Positions 9,101 to 18,050 are shown, counted from the first letter of the stretch. The stretch is DNA of 36,495 bases from Saccharospirillaceae bacterium (GCA_007116635.1 SKIB01000021.1:1-36495), one strand, 5' to 3'. Notes: generated by a model from the sequence alone, not told the origin. Numbers and translations are program-made.

Positions 9101-10101
9101 CGCACCTGGTTGTTGATGGTGCGCAGATTGGAATCACCCATCAATAAGCCACCCACCTCAGCACTGGGATCAAACCGCACCAAACTTTGATACAGCTCTC
9201 GATACTCATTATAGGACTCAACAAAATCCTCAACCTGCTCCACCACGCCCTTAACATCACGCTCAAGTGTTAGGTTAACTGGGCCGGTTGTGGCCTGATT
9301 TAGGTTCAGGGTCACACCACGAATGACTTCATCCACTTGGTTTTTACTACTACTAATGGCCAGACCATTAACGGTCAAAAGTGCATCCTGACCTTGCTGG
9401 GTTTGCTGCATGTGTTGGCCATCGGTATTGGACAAAGGATTATAAGCCAAGGCCTGTAACCCGGCATCGCCAATCACATCGATGTTCATGGCCATGTCTT
9501 TGCCTGTTTCGGCTGATGACAGTAACAAACGATAACCCGAACCATCATTTACAATACTGGCGCGAACGCCCTGATCAGCACGATTAATGGCATCACGAAT
9601 GCCACTGAGACTGTTGTTCTGGCTATTTATGTCTAATTCTAGACTGGTTTTATCAGTATTAGCAGCAAAGCCTTCTGGCTTGCCTTCAGCGTCATAACTA
9701 ATCTCGCCAAAGCTAATGCTAATTTCACCCGTGCCCAGAGTACTGGTAGGAGCGTCAAATCGTTTAGTCGCCAGGGTATGGGCTTGGGCTGTTTGCTGAA
9801 TATTAACGCTGAAAAAACCGTCTTCGGCTAAGCTGTTAGTAGTGGCCGTTAGCGCGGATTCATTACTGGAACGCGCCGTGGCACGTTGAATACCTTGCGC
9901 ATTAGCTAAGCGGCTAGAACTGATTTGCATTTTATCAACTGCTGACTTCAGCTTACCATAAGCCGAGATCTGGGCTTCAACACGTTTTTCATTAGTATCA
10001 AGACGCAGGTCGGTTGCGGCGCGCTCGGCCTTCACTAACTGATCCACTAGATCACTGGTCAACAGCCCTGAGCCAATACCTAAAGACTGAATACCTGACA
10101 T
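6184..10101 (-). CDS. fliD: Flagellar filament cap protein FliD (HAP2), greatly enlarged
   Basis: FliD forms the cap at the filament tip that folds incoming flagellin; in some species it also binds host surfaces. The N-terminus (MSGIQSLGIGSGLLTSDLVD, then a coiled coil) and the C-terminus (ELSSLLDGILKRDGLL, then a coiled coil, ending at DIMASAFGKK) are classical and intact. The protein is 1305 residues, against roughly 450-680 usually seen, and the extra length is all in the middle. That middle contains repeated flagellin-hook-IN-like modules of the form FxLxVDG...V..G.Y.S...LA..IQ.AIN, recognisable at about 447-484, 575-667, 692-739, 855-897 and 1090-1133. The ATG at 10101 has GGGGTGAG upstream and a sigma-28 promoter. 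Reading frame and termini are intact, so this is a real giant cap, not a fusion artefact. Confidence 0.95.
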   Translation of the reverse strand: MSGIQSLGIGSGLLTSDLVDQLVKAERAATDLRLDTNEKRVEAQISAYGKLKSAVDKMQISSSRLANAQGIQRATARSSNESALTATTNSLAEDGFFSVNIQQTAQAHTLATKRFDAPTSTLGTGEISISFGEISYDAEGKPEGFAANTDKTSLELDINSQNNSLSGIRDAINRADQGVRASIVNDGSGYRLLLSSAETGKDMAMNIDVIGDAGLQALAYNPLSNTDGQHMQQTQQGQDALLTVNGLAISSSKNQVDEVIRGVTLNLNQATTGPVNLTLERDVKGVVEQVEDFVESYNEYRELYQSLVRFDPSAEVGGLLMGDSNLRTINNQVRNLLGSMVEGLDDSGFRTLADIGITTDRNNSFNLRVDSARLETALRSEPRNVSGLLASNLSAEQASDVTVVTKTEDTRPGSYDVEVTQIAEQARWQGQSTSFLAFDEPLVIDGGNYSFRVNVDGRTAQVNLSQGSYATGDELALMIQNSINQSFTSGPSVSVVFDADEQNLSITSSRFGSASEVSVLSTSPSMGNTLGLVPPGIGELKGNSLAFLAERAFGASTDPAQQEIRPDMGLNFEANPVSFTLELSGSNDPAMNSSFNISLDQNMSNILDVDGEVVTARDREDVLNYIQGELNAAGLAGEVSAVFNNNNRLQFITREQSGIQTLKLSNLSVGGSDVLGLQEQQVSSGFNVSTAANFRLEIANRLGSASSEQINVPGGTYQTPEEVALAIENAINADPEIAGSASGALSGMGTRVLGNSVNFEARSSSIAFNLNGMDYEVVIDSNEATTQESIQTALDAQVGPGLLEARVMAGGGLQLATVDTGKDQQLTILDSGRGASTELGAMLDASAIDFSAEPATFSLRVDGIDIDVTVDANTQATGQTNLQAVQEALDRALVNADGGGKFISGDVIAKVVEDAGEPKLIFETQSRMGEQTATTFGAGADIQITQVGLGASNDALGLATGGVGQAGADGFGLPTGYYQGFDGQASVSFERNSAGNGAFSIKFDNETSVFIQDPSISSIVQLGLSATDESSFGPARGKDVAGKINGVAANGRGQFLTAGAGNQAATNGYVLGGDAWNFSLAPVVLDNSNRSFTLEVDGVATNQIDVASGVYSSGNALAQAMQSAINNDSNLQAASKSVNVQYDVNTGVFGIFSTTRGTDSNVRVTDIEPQASEVFGLSPATASVRGQAASGEVNPAAGLMLRIDGNQQGSRGEVSYVRGIADELSSLLDGILKRDGLLNQRTKSLEKEQEQVLEQRSDLDRRMEVFRARLASQFSFNDRIISRLKTTEDFLVQQFDIMASAFGKK

Positions 10102-10132
10102 AACTCACCCCGAACCAAAATTTGCTTAATGG

Positions 10133-10159
10133 GTATCGGCCAAGCAGAATAAAACTTGA
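10133..10159 (-). promoter_or_regulatory. Sigma-28 (FliA) promoter for fliD
   Basis: On the minus strand it reads TCAAGTTT-N11-GCCGATAC, two mismatches from the sixteen-base consensus TAAAGTTT-N11-GCCGATAA, with exact spacing. It gives a leader of about 25 bases before the fliD ATG and places fliD in the late flagellar class. Confidence 0.85.
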
Positions 10160-10326
10160 GCCGAAAGTACTTAAACTCTATTGCCAACTCTTTAGTCTAG
10201 GTCAAAGGGCAAGGTTTTGCCGCCCCACAGCTAGGCTGGGCAAACATCCGCAGGAAAAAATGAGTTACTTTGACCAAAGTCTGGCAAAGTTAGTTAACAA
10301 GCAATTATTGGGCCAGAGAAAAGTCA

Positions 10327-10677
10327 TTAGAACTCGCGCTCACCGTGGGATTTGATTTCATCCAACAGTTGTTGCAACAACTGCTCCCCCTCTTTACTGA
10401 ACAGGCGATTACGATGATTCAGACCATGCCAATGGTCTTCCTCAATGGCTTGGCATTGCAGGCGCTTTTCTTCCAAAAACAGGTTATGCCGCATTGGAAT
10501 GGACATAAACACTCGCCACTCCAACTCTACAGCTTGGCCTGCCAGCACTCGTTCCAATAAACGAATGAATTTTTGCTGATCACGGCCCACCCAGGGTCTG
10601 GCCATGCGCGCCAAACCCCAGCCGGCAAAGAGCACCACTACCAAAGTAATAAAGACAGAAACCACTATTTCAATCAT
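10327..10677 (-). CDS. Hypothetical single-pass membrane protein
   Basis: I do not recognise this 116-residue protein. Residues about 2-22 are a strong membrane helix (IEIVVSVFITLVVVLFAGWG), followed by a basic, charged cytoplasmic part with helices and the segment SIPMRHNLFLEEKRLQC, ending KSHGEREF. The positive residues after the helix predict an outside N-terminus and a cytoplasmic body. A GAGG sequence precedes the ATG. It sits between rnhA and fliD on the same strand, 91 bases after rnhA and 225 before fliD. fliD has its own promoter, so a flagellar role is not implied. Coding is supported by the hydrophobic-then-amphipathic layout and by the lack of a better competing frame. Confidence 0.7.
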   Translation of the reverse strand: MIEIVVSVFITLVVVLFAGWGLARMARPWVGRDQQKFIRLLERVLAGQAVELEWRVFMSIPMRHNLFLEEKRLQCQAIEEDHWHGLNHRNRLFSKEGEQLLQQLLDEIKSHGEREF

Positions 10678-10741
10678 CCAAACCTCATCAATACCTGTAG
10701 CAAAGCACTCAACCTAAAATAACTCCACAACCCCAAACAGC

Positions 10742-10762
10742 AGGCTCCCAAAAAACGAGCCT
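10742..10762 (-). terminator. Possible weak terminator hairpin after rnhA
   Basis: AGGCTC and GAGCCT form a perfect 6-bp stem with a 9-base loop starting seven bases after the rnhA stop codon. The following minus-strand sequence is only mildly T-rich, so it may be a weak or Rho-assisted end. Confidence 0.35.
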
Positions 10763-10768
10763 CTGCAA

Positions 10769-11440
10769 TCATTTACGACCAAAATCGGCAGGGATTTCAC
10801 CCCACTCTTTGGTTAACCATTTCTTGACCGGATTATGCTTGGGATGGGCTTGAAGCCAGTGTTCCGCACGAGTCATCAGCGCCACTAACTCAGGGCTGAT
10901 GCGACCTTCGGCCAAGGACTGACTGTTGGCCTTTTTTTTACGCACCCATGCCATGGCGGTCATGGAATCGGTGTAAACCGGCATGCTGGCGTCGCCCTGC
11001 TTGTCCAACCAAGCCAAGGCATGCACTAGGGCCAAAAACTCGCCAATGTTGTTGGTACCCATGGCAAAGGGCCCCTGATGAAACAGCAGCTCACCACTGG
11101 ACAGCCAAACGCCCTGATACTCCATTTGCTTTTGCACCGAGTTCCAGGCCGCATCCACGCACAGGGCCTCACCCTTGGGGTAATTGCTGGCTGCTAGTGG
11201 ATTGGCTTTGGCCGCGCTAGCGCGACCAGAGGTCTGGCTTGAACCAGAAGCACGACCTGAGGCAGACGATTGACTGCCCGGCCCTGCTGCCAAGGCTGCT
11301 TCGGCCTCGGCTTGAGTGGCAAAGGACTTAAAGAGCGCGCCAGCAAAGCCCTTGATTTGCTGCTCAGCCGACGCCCAAGTGCGATACAGGCCGGGCTCAC
11401 GCCCGACCCAAACCACATAGTACTTGCCTGCTTTGGCCAC
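10769..11440 (-). CDS. Ribonuclease HI with N-terminal viroplasmin domain
   Basis: Cleaves the RNA strand of RNA-DNA hybrids, removing primers and R-loops. Residues about 6-50 form the viroplasmin / RNase H1 N-terminal hybrid-binding domain (KYYVVWVGREPGLYRTW). A low-complexity Ser/Ala/Gln/Gly linker follows at about 52-80. The catalytic domain then carries Asp in CVDAAWN (about 92), Glu in NNIGEFLAL (about 130), Asp in VYTDSMTA (about 153) and a final Asp in IPADFGRK, so the active site looks complete. This eukaryote-like architecture is found in a minority of bacterial RNase HI proteins. The start is GTG, directly after the purL stop (TAAGTG), which implies translational coupling with purL. 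A second, conventional rnhA may exist elsewhere in the genome; that cannot be seen here. Confidence 0.9.
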   Translation of the reverse strand: MAKAGKYYVVWVGREPGLYRTWASAEQQIKGFAGALFKSFATQAEAEAALAAGPGSQSSASGRASGSSQTSGRASAAKANPLAASNYPKGEALCVDAAWNSVQKQMEYQGVWLSSGELLFHQGPFAMGTNNIGEFLALVHALAWLDKQGDASMPVYTDSMTAMAWVRKKKANSQSLAEGRISPELVALMTRAEHWLQAHPKHNPVKKWLTKEWGEIPADFGRK

Positions 11441-14400
11441 TTAAATGCCCTGCTCGGCCAACCACTTGCGGGCGTTGCGGAACAAGCGCATCCAAGGGCC
11501 ATATTCACCCCAGGTTTTAGGGTGCCAGCTGTTGGTGAGGCTGCGGTAAACACGCTCAGGGTGCGGCATCATCACCGTCACTCGACCATCTCGCGAACAA
11601 AGTCCGGTAATGCCATCGGCAGAGCCGTTAGGATTGGCAGGATACTGTTCGGTGGTCTGGCCGTAGTTGTCTACATAGCGCAAGGCCACCAGACCGGATT
11701 GTTGAATTTCTGGCAGGCTGGCGTTACGCAGCTGCACTCGACCCTCACCGTGAGCCACAGCAATGGGCATCATCGAGCCCTGCATGCCGCGCAGCAGCAC
11801 CGAGGGACTGTCTTCAACCCGCACCATGGCGACTCGGGCTTCAAACTGTTCACTTTGGTTGCGAACAAAGGTCGGCCAATGCTCAGCACCTGGAATCAAA
11901 TCCGCCAATTGCGACAGCATCTGGCAGCCGTTACACACGCCCAGGGCAAAGGTATTGGCGCGCGCAAAGAACTCGGTGAACTGCTGGCGCAAGGGCTCAT
12001 TAAAGAGCACGGTTTTGGCCCACCCGCCACCCGCGCCTAGCACATCACCATAGCTGAAGCCACCACAGGCCACCAGGCCGTGGAAGTTACGCAAATGGGC
12101 GCGCCCAGAGAGCAGATCGGACATGTGCACATCAATGGCGTCAAAGCCAGCGGCATCAAAGGCGGCAGCCATTTCCAGCTGGCCGTTAACACCCTGCTCA
12201 CGCAAAATGGCGATTTTAGGTCGATTCTCGTAGTGCTTATGATCTAGGTCGCTGACGATGTCCAGTTCAGGATCAAAGCTCAACTGGGCAAAAAGACCAG
12301 GGTCATTAGCGTCCAATAACTGATCAAACTCTTGCTGAGCACAGTCCGGATTGTCACGCAGGGCTGCCATTTCATGGCTGGTTTGTGACCAGAGTCGCAG
12401 CCAATGGGTACGAGGCTTAGCCAGCACTTCCTGCTCTTGCCAGCAGAAGCGGATGTGGTCATCTTCATTGATCTGGGCGATGACCGACACGCAGTCTTCC
12501 AAGCCTGCTGCGCTGAATTGCTCCAGAACTTCAATCAGGTGCTCTTTAGCCACCTGGAGGACTGCGCCCGGTTCTTCATTGAACAGCACTGCCGCCAGAT
12601 CGTCCTGGCTTTCGGCCAGCAGGTCCAGGGTAACATCCAGGCCAACACGGCTGGTAAAGGCCATTTCACAGAGGGTGGCAAACAAACCACCGTCGCTGCG
12701 GTCGTGGTACGCCAGAGCCAAGCCATCGGCCAGCAAGCCCTGCATCACTGCAAAAAAGGCCTTCAGATCTTCAGGATCGTCCATATCGGCAGCCTGTTGG
12801 CCAAGCTTGCGATACACCTGCGCTAAGGCCGAACCACCTAGGCGGTTAGCTCCGCGACTGAGGTCAATCAGCAACAGGTCACTGGGCTGTTGGGTGTCCA
12901 ACTGCGGAGTTAGCGTCAGACGAACGTCGTAAACAGGGGCCACGCCGGTCATGATCAATGACAGAGGCGCAGTCACGCTCTTGGCCTGACCCTGATCTTG
13001 CCAGGTGGTTTTCATCGACATGGAGTCTTTGCCCACCGGAATGGTCATGCCCAAGGCAGGACAAAACTCAAGACCCACAGCCGCGACCGTGTCATACAGT
13101 GCCTGCTCTTCACCTGGGTGACCCACGGCCGCCATCCAGTTTGCCGACAATTTGATGTCGGCTAACTTAGCAATGGGCGTTGCCGCAAGGTTAGTCACCA
13201 CCTCCGACACCGCCAAACGGCCAGAGGCAGCAGGGTTAATCAGGGCCACAGGCGTGCGCTCACCCATGGCCATGGCTTCGCCACAGACCGAGGTAAGGCT
13301 GGTGGTGGTCACTGCGCTGTCGGCCACAGGCATCTGCCAAGGGCCAACCAGCTGATCACGAGCCACCATGCCGGTGATCGAACGGTCACCAATGGTGATC
13401 AAAAACTTCTTGCTGGCCACAGCCGGCAGGGTTAAGACGCGCTCAGCGGCCTCAAAGAGATTAAGATGGGTACTATCAAAAGCATCTTGTTGCTGCTGCT
13501 GACGCTCAAAAGAGCGGCTCATGCGCGGTGGCTTGCCCAGCAGCACGGACAGCGGCAGATCGACCGGGGCGTTGTTGAACAGCTGGTCATTGACACGCAA
13601 ATGCTTGTCTTCCGTAGTAACGCCAATCTCAGCAAAAGGGCAACGCTCACGCTCACAAATCTGGCGGAACAGCGGCATGTCCACGGCATCAATGGCCAGC
13701 ACATAGCGCTCTTGCGATTCGTTTGACCAGATGGCCAGCGGACTCATGCCTGGCTCGTCATTGGGAATGTTGCGCAATTCAAATGAACCGCCGCGACCAC
13801 CGTCATTAACCAATTCAGGGAAGGCATTGGACAAACCGCCCGCACCCACGTCATGGATAAAGGCGATGGGGTTTTGTGCGCCCATGGCCCAGCAGCGGTC
13901 AATGACCTCTTGGCAACGACGCTCCATTTCTGGGTTTTCGCGCTGTACTGAGGCAAAGTCCAGGTCTTCACTGCCTGCGCCGGTGTTGACGCTGGAGGCT
14001 GCACCGCCACCCAGACCAATTTCCATGGCCGGACCACCCAGAACCACAAGGCTCGCGCCCACGGGAATGGCGTCCCAGGCTTTGTCGACATGGTCAGCAC
14101 TGATGTTGCCGTAACCACCGGCAATCATGATCGGCTTGTGGTAGCCCCGCACTTCTTGCAGGCCATCACGCTTGGCCAACACCTCAAGAGTACGGAAATA
14201 GCCGCACAGATTCGGGCGACCGAACTCGTTGTTAAAGGCAGCGCCGCCCAAGGGGCCTTGAATCATGATCTCCAAGGCGCTAACAATGCGTCCTGGCTTG
14301 CCATAGTGGCTTTCCCAGGGCCGTTCAAAGCCGGGGATCTTCAAATCCGAGACGCTAAAGCCGGTCAAGCCCGCCTTAGGCTTAGAACCCTGACCCGTGG

Positions 14401-15367
14401 CACCCTCATCACGAATCTCACCGCCAGAACCCGTGGCCGCACCGGCCCAAGGAGAAATGGCCGTTGGGTGGTTATGGGTTTCCACCTTCAGCAGGATTTC
14501 CACCTGTTGCTGGTGATGACGGTATTGATAGAAGCTTGGCTCAGGATAAAAACGATCCACGGCATAACCACGAATCACCGCCGCGTTGTCTTTATAGGCC
14601 GAGAGCACATCAGGGTCCTGACTGTGCTGATAGGTGTTCTTGATCATTTTGAACAGCGACCAAGGCTGTTCCACACCATCAATGGTCCAGGAGGCGTTAA
14701 AGACCTTATGTCGGCAGTGCTCAGAGTTGGCCTGAGCAAACATCATCAGCTCAACATCGGTCGGGTCACGCTCAAGAGCTTGATAGTTGGTGAGCAGATA
14801 ATCGATTTCGTCTTCCGCCAGAGCCAGGCCTAACTGTTGGTTGGCTTGCTCCAGTGCAGCTCGACCATTGGTCATCAGCGGCACAGTGGCCAGTGGCTTG
14901 GGCTGATGCTGAGCAAAGAGTTGCGCAGCTTCAGAACTTTGGCGCACCACGGCCTGAGTCATGCGGTCGTGCAGCAGGGGTAAAATGGCCTGAACCTCGG
15001 CGTCCGTTAGCTCACGGCTGGCACGGACATAAAACATCTGGCCGCGCTCAATGCGTTTGATTTGCGGCAAACCACAGTGATGCATAATGTCGGTGGCCTT
15101 GCTGCTCCAAGGCGAAATGGTGCCAGGGCGAGGGATCACCAACAGAGCCAAGCCCTGACCCTGCTCTTGAGCAATGGCTGGGCCATAGGTCAGCAACTGC
15201 TGCAATCTGTCTTGTTCATCCGCAGCCAAGGGCTGGGTTAGATCGGCAAAATGCCAAAACTCGGAGTAGAGATCGGTGATCTCTGCGACTTGCTGTTGCA
15301 AACTTTGCAGCATTTTTCGGCGGCGAAAAGGAGAAAGCGCAGCAGCGCCTTGGAGTTCCAGCATCAT
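11441..15367 (-). CDS. purL: Phosphoribosylformylglycinamidine synthase
   Basis: Catalyses the fourth step of purine synthesis: FGAR + glutamine + ATP to FGAM. At about 1308 residues it is the fused large form typical of gammaproteobacteria, with an N-terminal PurS-like domain, two synthase halves and a C-terminal class I glutaminase. Visible signatures are [20 protein letters not shown] with [16 protein letters not shown] at about 295-335, the glutaminase nucleophile Cys in [12 protein letters not shown] at about 1147, the His in VAHGEGR, and a terminal HPE. The first ATG (15367) is directly followed by a second; AGAGG lies upstream of the first. It is divergent from the acyltransferase gene and transcribed ahead of rnhA. 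No clear PurR palindrome was found in its promoter region. Confidence 0.97.
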   Translation of the reverse strand: MMLELQGAAALSPFRRRKMLQSLQQQVAEITDLYSEFWHFADLTQPLAADEQDRLQQLLTYGPAIAQEQGQGLALLVIPRPGTISPWSSKATDIMHHCGLPQIKRIERGQMFYVRASRELTDAEVQAILPLLHDRMTQAVVRQSSEAAQLFAQHQPKPLATVPLMTNGRAALEQANQQLGLALAEDEIDYLLTNYQALERDPTDVELMMFAQANSEHCRHKVFNASWTIDGVEQPWSLFKMIKNTYQHSQDPDVLSAYKDNAAVIRGYAVDRFYPEPSFYQYRHHQQQVEILLKVETHNHPTAISPWAGAATGSGGEIRDEGATGQGSKPKAGLTGFSVSDLKIPGFERPWESHYGKPGRIVSALEIMIQGPLGGAAFNNEFGRPNLCGYFRTLEVLAKRDGLQEVRGYHKPIMIAGGYGNISADHVDKAWDAIPVGASLVVLGGPAMEIGLGGGAASSVNTGAGSEDLDFASVQRENPEMERRCQEVIDRCWAMGAQNPIAFIHDVGAGGLSNAFPELVNDGGRGGSFELRNIPNDEPGMSPLAIWSNESQERYVLAIDAVDMPLFRQICERERCPFAEIGVTTEDKHLRVNDQLFNNAPVDLPLSVLLGKPPRMSRSFERQQQQQDAFDSTHLNLFEAAERVLTLPAVASKKFLITIGDRSITGMVARDQLVGPWQMPVADSAVTTTSLTSVCGEAMAMGERTPVALINPAASGRLAVSEVVTNLAATPIAKLADIKLSANWMAAVGHPGEEQALYDTVAAVGLEFCPALGMTIPVGKDSMSMKTTWQDQGQAKSVTAPLSLIMTGVAPVYDVRLTLTPQLDTQQPSDLLLIDLSRGANRLGGSALAQVYRKLGQQAADMDDPEDLKAFFAVMQGLLADGLALAYHDRSDGGLFATLCEMAFTSRVGLDVTLDLLAESQDDLAAVLFNEEPGAVLQVAKEHLIEVLEQFSAAGLEDCVSVIAQINEDDHIRFCWQEQEVLAKPRTHWLRLWSQTSHEMAALRDNPDCAQQEFDQLLDANDPGLFAQLSFDPELDIVSDLDHKHYENRPKIAILREQGVNGQLEMAAAFDAAGFDAIDVHMSDLLSGRAHLRNFHGLVACGGFSYGDVLGAGGGWAKTVLFNEPLRQQFTEFFARANTFALGVCNGCQMLSQLADLIPGAEHWPTFVRNQSEQFEARVAMVRVEDSPSVLLRGMQGSMMPIAVAHGEGRVQLRNASLPEIQQSGLVALRYVDNYGQTTEQYPANPNGSADGITGLCSRDGRVTVMMPHPERVYRSLTNSWHPKTWGEYGPWMRLFRNARKWLAEQGI

Positions 15368-15515
15368 GAGCAGGCCTCTAATTCAGCAATAAGGGTTCAA
15401 AAAAATCGCGGCTATGATACTGCAAAGCCCGATTACATGCATTAGCTTAGGTCAAAAAGCAAGGTCCGGTAGAACATCCAGCCATGCAGCTGCAGCAAGA
15501 GGCATTTTTTTTCGT

Positions 15516-15521
15516 TATAAT
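15516..15521 (+). promoter_or_regulatory. Candidate -10 box for the acyltransferase gene
   Basis: A perfect TATAAT lies 23 bases upstream of the ATG at 15545, after a run of eight T. No good -35 is present at the standard distance (CAGCAA), so activity may depend on the T-rich upstream tract or an activator. Confidence 0.45.
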
Positions 15522-15544
15522 GTGTCCATCTAGGGAGTTCATTG

Positions 15545-16978
15545 ATGAAACTGTACTTTTTTATGCGCAAATTAATGCGCTTTGCTACTCACTTCTTTTT
15601 TGTTGATATCCAAAGTCAAGGCATAGACCAGGTGCCAAAAACAGGCCCGGTGATTTTGGCCGCCAACCATCCAAGTTCACTGCTGGACAGCATTTTAATT
15701 TCGACTCAGCTCACGCGTCCCGTTGGCTATTTAGGTAGCAGTGACCTTTTTCGTCGCCGGTGGATTGCCAGTCTTTACGAACGAGTTGGCACCATTCCCA
15801 TCTATAAGGGTAAAAATGCGGGCAACAATGACCAGACCTTTATTAGAGTATATGAACGCCTTGCGCAGGGCAGCTGCATTGGTATTTTTCCTGAGGGTCA
15901 AAACTCCACAGGCAGACGACTACTCCGCATTCGCAGCGGCACTGCACGCATGGCCTTAGAAGCCGAGGCTCGTAATGAATTTAAACTTGGCCTGACCATC
16001 ATTCCTGTGGGCATTAACTTTGAAAGCCGAGACCTGTTTTCACAGGCCGTGTTATTGCGTTTTGGCAAGGGCATTACTGTGGCGGATTTTCAACAACAGT
16101 ATCAGGCAGATGAAAAGGCCGCAATTCGACTCCTAACCGAACAAATTGAAAATGGCCTAAAACAGCAGGTGATGCACATTGAAAACAACCTATTGGAACA
16201 ACTTATTCAAGACCTTGGTCAGCTGTATTATCAAGCAGTGAGTAGTAAGCATTTACTTAAGCTCAATCCATTGGAACAAGGGTGGCGAGGATTTCGCCAC
16301 TGGTTTCGTCAGCGCTTCAGACCCAAGTCAAGGCGGCCCCTTGACCTCAGCAGTAGCCAGATAGGTCAGCAACAAATCAGCCGCATCCTACACCAAGCTT
16401 GGCAACAAGAGCCTGATCTAGTTGAAGACCTAAAATTGCGTACCGAACGCTATAAAGATCACTTAACGCAAAATAATCTTAAGGTCGATCTGACGCAAAC
16501 CATGGACCAGCCTGTGCTAGGCCGCCTAATGCGCCTTAAGATGTCTGTCTATGCGCTGTTGCTGGCTCCCATCGCCGCCTTTGGCTTTGTTAACAACCTG
16601 CTACCCTATGCGCTCACTAAGTTCTCGGCTCGCCGCTTTAAAGACGAAGCCACGGTGGCCTTTGCCTACTTTGGTATTGGTTTTATGGCCTTTAGTATTT
16701 TTTACTTTCTGCTTGGACTGGGACTATGGCAACTCACAAGCAAAAACCTAACAGAGGCCTTGATCTACCTTGCTCTGTTGCCGCCCAGTGGCTTTATCTG
16801 TTTATCCTACCGTAACCGTATTACCTATTACCGTAGTAAAATTCTATTACGCACCTTCATCATGGGCCGCACCCAGTTGGCCAAACAACTGCACCGCGAG
16901 CGTCGCTCCATCATTCGCCACCTGGAGGAGTTGCATCACCGCTTTGCGACAAAGGCAAACCCGCCAACTGCGGACTAA
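15545..16978 (+). CDS. Membrane glycerol-phosphate / lysophospholipid acyltransferase (PlsC family)
   Basis: Transfers an acyl chain to a glycerolipid at the inner membrane. The catalytic block is NHPSSLLDSI at about residue 40; this His-X5-Asp spacing is seen in the HPNSLLD-type branch rather than the classic His-X4-Asp. The substrate block GIFPEGQNS follows at about 116-124. A hydrophilic middle of about 200 residues precedes two or three membrane segments near 330-430, so at about 477 residues it is longer than ordinary PlsC (about 240). I place the start at the ATG 15545, which has AGGGAG eight bases upstream, rather than at the TTG just before it. Its last 68 bases overlap the 3' end of the opposite mscS-family gene. 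Family is clear; the exact acceptor lipid is unknown. Confidence 0.85.
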   Translation: MKLYFFMRKLMRFATHFFFVDIQSQGIDQVPKTGPVILAANHPSSLLDSILISTQLTRPVGYLGSSDLFRRRWIASLYERVGTIPIYKGKNAGNNDQTFIRVYERLAQGSCIGIFPEGQNSTGRRLLRIRSGTARMALEAEARNEFKLGLTIIPVGINFESRDLFSQAVLLRFGKGITVADFQQQYQADEKAAIRLLTEQIENGLKQQVMHIENNLLEQLIQDLGQLYYQAVSSKHLLKLNPLEQGWRGFRHWFRQRFRPKSRRPLDLSSSQIGQQQISRILHQAWQQEPDLVEDLKLRTERYKDHLTQNNLKVDLTQTMDQPVLGRLMRLKMSVYALLLAPIAAFGFVNNLLPYALTKFSARRFKDEATVAFAYFGIGFMAFSIFYFLLGLGLWQLTSKNLTEALIYLALLPPSGFICLSYRNRITYYRSKILLRTFIMGRTQLAKQLHRERRSIIRHLEELHHRFATKANPPTAD

Positions 16979-18050
16979 TATGTAAGGTTTGGGTTGGGAA
17001 GGCCACTTCTGCACCATGCAACTCAATAATGTCGTAGATCCGCATCATTACATCCTCTTTGATGTGGTGAAAAGCCACCCAATCGGTAGTTTTAGTGAAG
17101 GCGTAAACCATAAAATCAATACTGGACGGACCAAAGGCATCGATGTTAACGATCAGCACTCTCTGGCTGGTCTCTATCTCCGGATGCTCAATCAACATTT
17201 GGCGTACCGCATTAACAATGCTTCTGGCTTTTTTAGCATCATCGTACCGCACACCAATGTGTTCAAAGATGCGTCTGTTTTGCATCCGTGACGGATTTTC
17301 GACCGAAATGGTGGCAAAGGTGGCATTAGGTACATAAAGAGGTCTGCGGTCAAAGGTACGAATCCTAGTTTGCCGCCAGCCGATGTATTCCACCGTGCCT
17401 TCGATCTCTTTGTCAGGCGAGCGAATCCAATCACCCACCTTAAATGGCCGGTCCAGGTAGACCATCAGGCCGCCAAAAAAGTTAGCCAGTAAATCCCGAG
17501 CCGCAAAGCCCACCGCGATACCACCCAGACCGCCAAAGGCCATCACTCCAGACACACTCATACCCAGAGTCTGCATGGCTACTAGGGCACCAGTGATAAG
17601 AATGGCAGTGCGCAGAATTCGACCCACGGCCATGGCCGTAGTGGTGTCCAGAGGCTTTTTCATTTTCTCCGGATCACGCAGTGCCGCCTCGGCTTCGCGG
17701 ACAAAGACCACCAAAAACCAAACCACCAGGGCCACAAAGTTTAGATTGCGTAGCTCAAGCACCAAAGCCAGCAATACCACATCATTCTCACGCATGGCTA
17801 CTTCAGTTGCCCAGAGCAGACCCTCGCTCCACACTAACCACTGAGCTGGCACACGAATGGCTGTCACCAAACAGTCGTCCCACCAATTTTTGGTTTGCGC
17901 TGCTTTGGCCTCCCACTTGCCTAGCAACCAGCGCAACAGCACACTGCCGGCGACGGTTAGGAGCACAATCAAAAACACATCCTGTAACCAGAACCAGGTT
18001 TCCCAACTCATGTCTTGCCAACCAAACTTGGCTTCAAGTCTTTGCCACAT
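16911..18050 (-). CDS. Small-conductance mechanosensitive channel, MscS family
   Basis: A pressure-relief channel of the inner membrane. The protein has three or four N-terminal membrane segments, then the pore helix and beta domain. The stretch GGLGGIAVGFAARDLLANF is the glycine/alanine-rich pore helix, followed by the beta domain DRPFKVGDWI and VPNATFATISVENPSR. A cytoplasmic C-terminal domain follows, ending in a disordered tail GDATPPGGE. At about 379-386 residues it is near the medium-length YnaI/YbdG-like class rather than the 286-residue E. coli MscS. Two starts are possible: ATG at 18050, with GGGGGA four bases away, or GTG at 18071 without a ribosome binding site. I chose the ATG. 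The 3' end overlaps the convergent acyltransferase gene by 68 bases. Confidence 0.9.
   Translation of the reverse strand: MWQRLEAKFGWQDMSWETWFWLQDVFLIVLLTVAGSVLLRWLLGKWEAKAAQTKNWWDDCLVTAIRVPAQWLVWSEGLLWATEVAMRENDVVLLALVLELRNLNFVALVVWFLVVFVREAEAALRDPEKMKKPLDTTTAMAVGRILRTAILITGALVAMQTLGMSVSGVMAFGGLGGIAVGFAARDLLANFFGGLMVYLDRPFKVGDWIRSPDKEIEGTVEYIGWRQTRIRTFDRRPLYVPNATFATISVENPSRMQNRRIFEHIGVRYDDAKKARSIVNAVRQMLIEHPEIETSQRVLIVNIDAFGPSSIDFMVYAFTKTTDWVAFHHIKEDVMMRIYDIIELHGAEVAFPTQTLHISPQLAGLPLSQSGDATPPGGE

Noticed and set aside
11270-12040. 256-codon open frame on the plus strand
   Set aside because: It lies antisense across the rnhA 5' part and purL 3' part; its product resembles no family and the frame is explained by codon bias of purL.
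14090-14833. 247-codon open frame on the plus strand inside purL
   Set aside because: Fully antisense to the conserved synthase domain of purL; no ribosome binding site or recognisable domain.
15368-15515. PurR-type operator before purL
   Set aside because: I looked for the ACGCAAACGTTTGCGT pattern and saw no acceptable match.
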